Below, in pieces: positions 6,707 through 7,258 of a stretch of 7,258 nucleotides of DNA. Every line of letters begins with the position of its first letter. The stretch's first letter is position 1. The notes under the pieces are model-generated. The model ran no database searches. It had not been told where the DNA came from and saw only the letters and a program-made list of their open reading frames with translations. Made by a program: the position numbers and the translations under genes. The stretch comes from Actinomycetota bacterium (GTDB lineage Bacteria; Actinomycetota; Actinomycetes; S36-B12; UBA10799). Location of the stretch: positions 1-7,258 of the forward strand of contig JAUPKO010000156.1 in the NCBI GenBank assembly GCA_030837395.1, in the 5' to 3' direction.

Positions 6707-6858
6707 GGACACGGAACTGCCCGGGACACGGAACTGCCCAGGGCACGGATTTGCCCAGGGCACGGAACTGCCCAGGGCACGGAACTGCCCGGGACACGGA
6801 ACTGCCTGGAGCACAGAACTGCCCGTGGCACTGAACTGGCGTGGCACGGAATTGGCCG
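6707..6858 (+). repeat. Tandem array of nine 17-bp dyad-containing repeats
   Basis: The consensus GGGCACGGAACTGCCCA starts 8 bases after the stop codon. Units begin at 6707, 6724, 6741, 6758, 6775, 6792, 6809, 6826 (16 bp) and 6842. The middle units are near-identical and the last three progressively diverge. Each good unit has GGGCA and TGCCC arms around a six-base loop. Unit junctions form the dyad TGCCCAGGGCA at 6735, 6752 and 6769. Seventeen is not a multiple of three, and open frames through the array show a 17-residue pattern in more than one frame, so it is non-coding. Confidence 0.9.
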
Positions 6859-6955
6859 CATGAGAAGGTCACACCTCTTCGCCACGGCTCGGACCGCCGC
6901 CGCAGGTCGCCCATCACGGCGATGGCGCGCGCCTCGCGGTCGGGTGTTAACCCCA
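6859..6955. other. Spacer between the 17-bp array and the downstream 30-bp array
   Basis: I see nothing here beyond a short CCATC/GATGG inverted repeat near 6911-6925 and the approach to the first 30-bp unit. No gene is supported. Confidence 0.4.
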
Positions 6956-6985
6956 AACGCGCCCTACCGTCCGGGAATCCCGTTC

Positions 6986-7046
6986 AACGCGCACCACAGT
7001 CGGCATGTGAGGGACCAATCGGCTCCAAACGCCAACCACCGTGCGC
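6986..7046 (+). repeat. 61-bp perfect direct repeat, copy 1
   Basis: This block begins with a 30-bp family unit (AACGCGCACCACAGTCGG) and ends CCAACCACCGTGCGC. An identical copy lies at 7198-7258, 212 bp downstream. Both copies are preceded by a unit of the AACGCGCCCTACCGTCCGG type. Confidence 0.9.
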
Positions 7047-7197
7047 GTTGGACCCCATAAACCGACTGCGAGGCGCATGCACGGCCCCACAGGCCCACTC
7101 CGGCCAAACGCGCCCTACCGTCCGGGAATCCACGCCAAACGCGCCCCGCCGTCGGGTACTCCGGCCAAACGCGCCCTACCGTCCGGTATTCCGGCCA

Positions 7198-7258
7198 AAC
7201 GCGCACCACAGTCGGCATGTGAGGGACCAATCGGCTCCAAACGCCAACCACCGTGCGC
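7198..7258 (+). repeat. 61-bp perfect direct repeat, copy 2, reaching the window edge
   Basis: All 61 bases match 6986-7046. The match ends only because the window ends, so the true repeat may be longer and the array may have further 212-bp periods. Confidence 0.9.

Larger units (their letters stand above)
6956..7258 (+). repeat. Downstream array of the 30-bp repeat family
   Basis: Units beginning AACGCGC start at 6956, 6986, 7107, 7138, 7168 and 7198, spaced 30 or 31 bp within each cluster, with a shorter related piece at 7028. The usual continuation is CCTACCGTCCGG or ACCACAGTCGG. Orientation is the same as in the upstream array at 5392-5537, which differs mainly in having AACCGCGC. The array reaches the window edge, so its full size is unknown. 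No gene is supported in this stretch. Confidence 0.8.

Noticed and set aside
6208..6956. Reverse-strand proteins with repeats such as PGSSVPWAVPCPGQ
   Set aside because: The pattern is the 17-bp array read in translation. It appears in several frames because 17 is not a multiple of three, and part lies antisense to a conserved gene.

Overview
The window is high-GC, densely coding DNA with GTG starts, ATGA stop/start overlaps and actinobacterial-type protein families, so a high-GC Actinomycetota chromosome is the best guess. Nothing in it fixes the genus. All five genes I can support lie on the + strand.

Positions 1-4058 hold a tightly packed three-gene unit. Three paralogous GT-A (family 2-like) glycosyltransferases follow one another, each overlapping the next by an ATGA. 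The third has an alanine/lysine-rich N-terminal extension and a C-terminal class I SAM-dependent methyltransferase domain (Methyltransf_24-like). Together they look like a cytoplasmic module that builds and methylates part of a cell-surface or secreted glycan; acceptor and sugar cannot be read from the sequence. After a 217-base hairpin-rich gap comes a UDP-glucose 4-epimerase (galE-like, 4276-5343), which could supply UDP-galactose to such a pathway. It carries an unusual Pro/Ala/Gln-rich insert encoded by a 12-bp tandem repeat.

Positions 5344-7258 are different in character. A single gene (5680-6699) encodes an actinobacterial protein with an AbiEi-like N-terminal region and a DUF559/Vsr-like nuclease-fold C-terminus. 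Repeats surround it. A 30-bp repeat family (core AACGCGCaCCACcGTC, or AACCGCGC in the upstream copies) occurs in the same orientation on both sides of the gene. A separate array of nine 17-bp dyad-containing repeats begins 8 bases after its stop codon. A perfect 61-bp direct repeat ends exactly at the window edge and may continue beyond it.

I see no tRNA, rRNA, CRISPR array, transposase or integrase. The glycosyltransferase trio belongs to recognisable families. The least explained parts are the repeat arrays around the DUF559-like gene and the atypical sugar-nucleotide motif shared by the three transferases.
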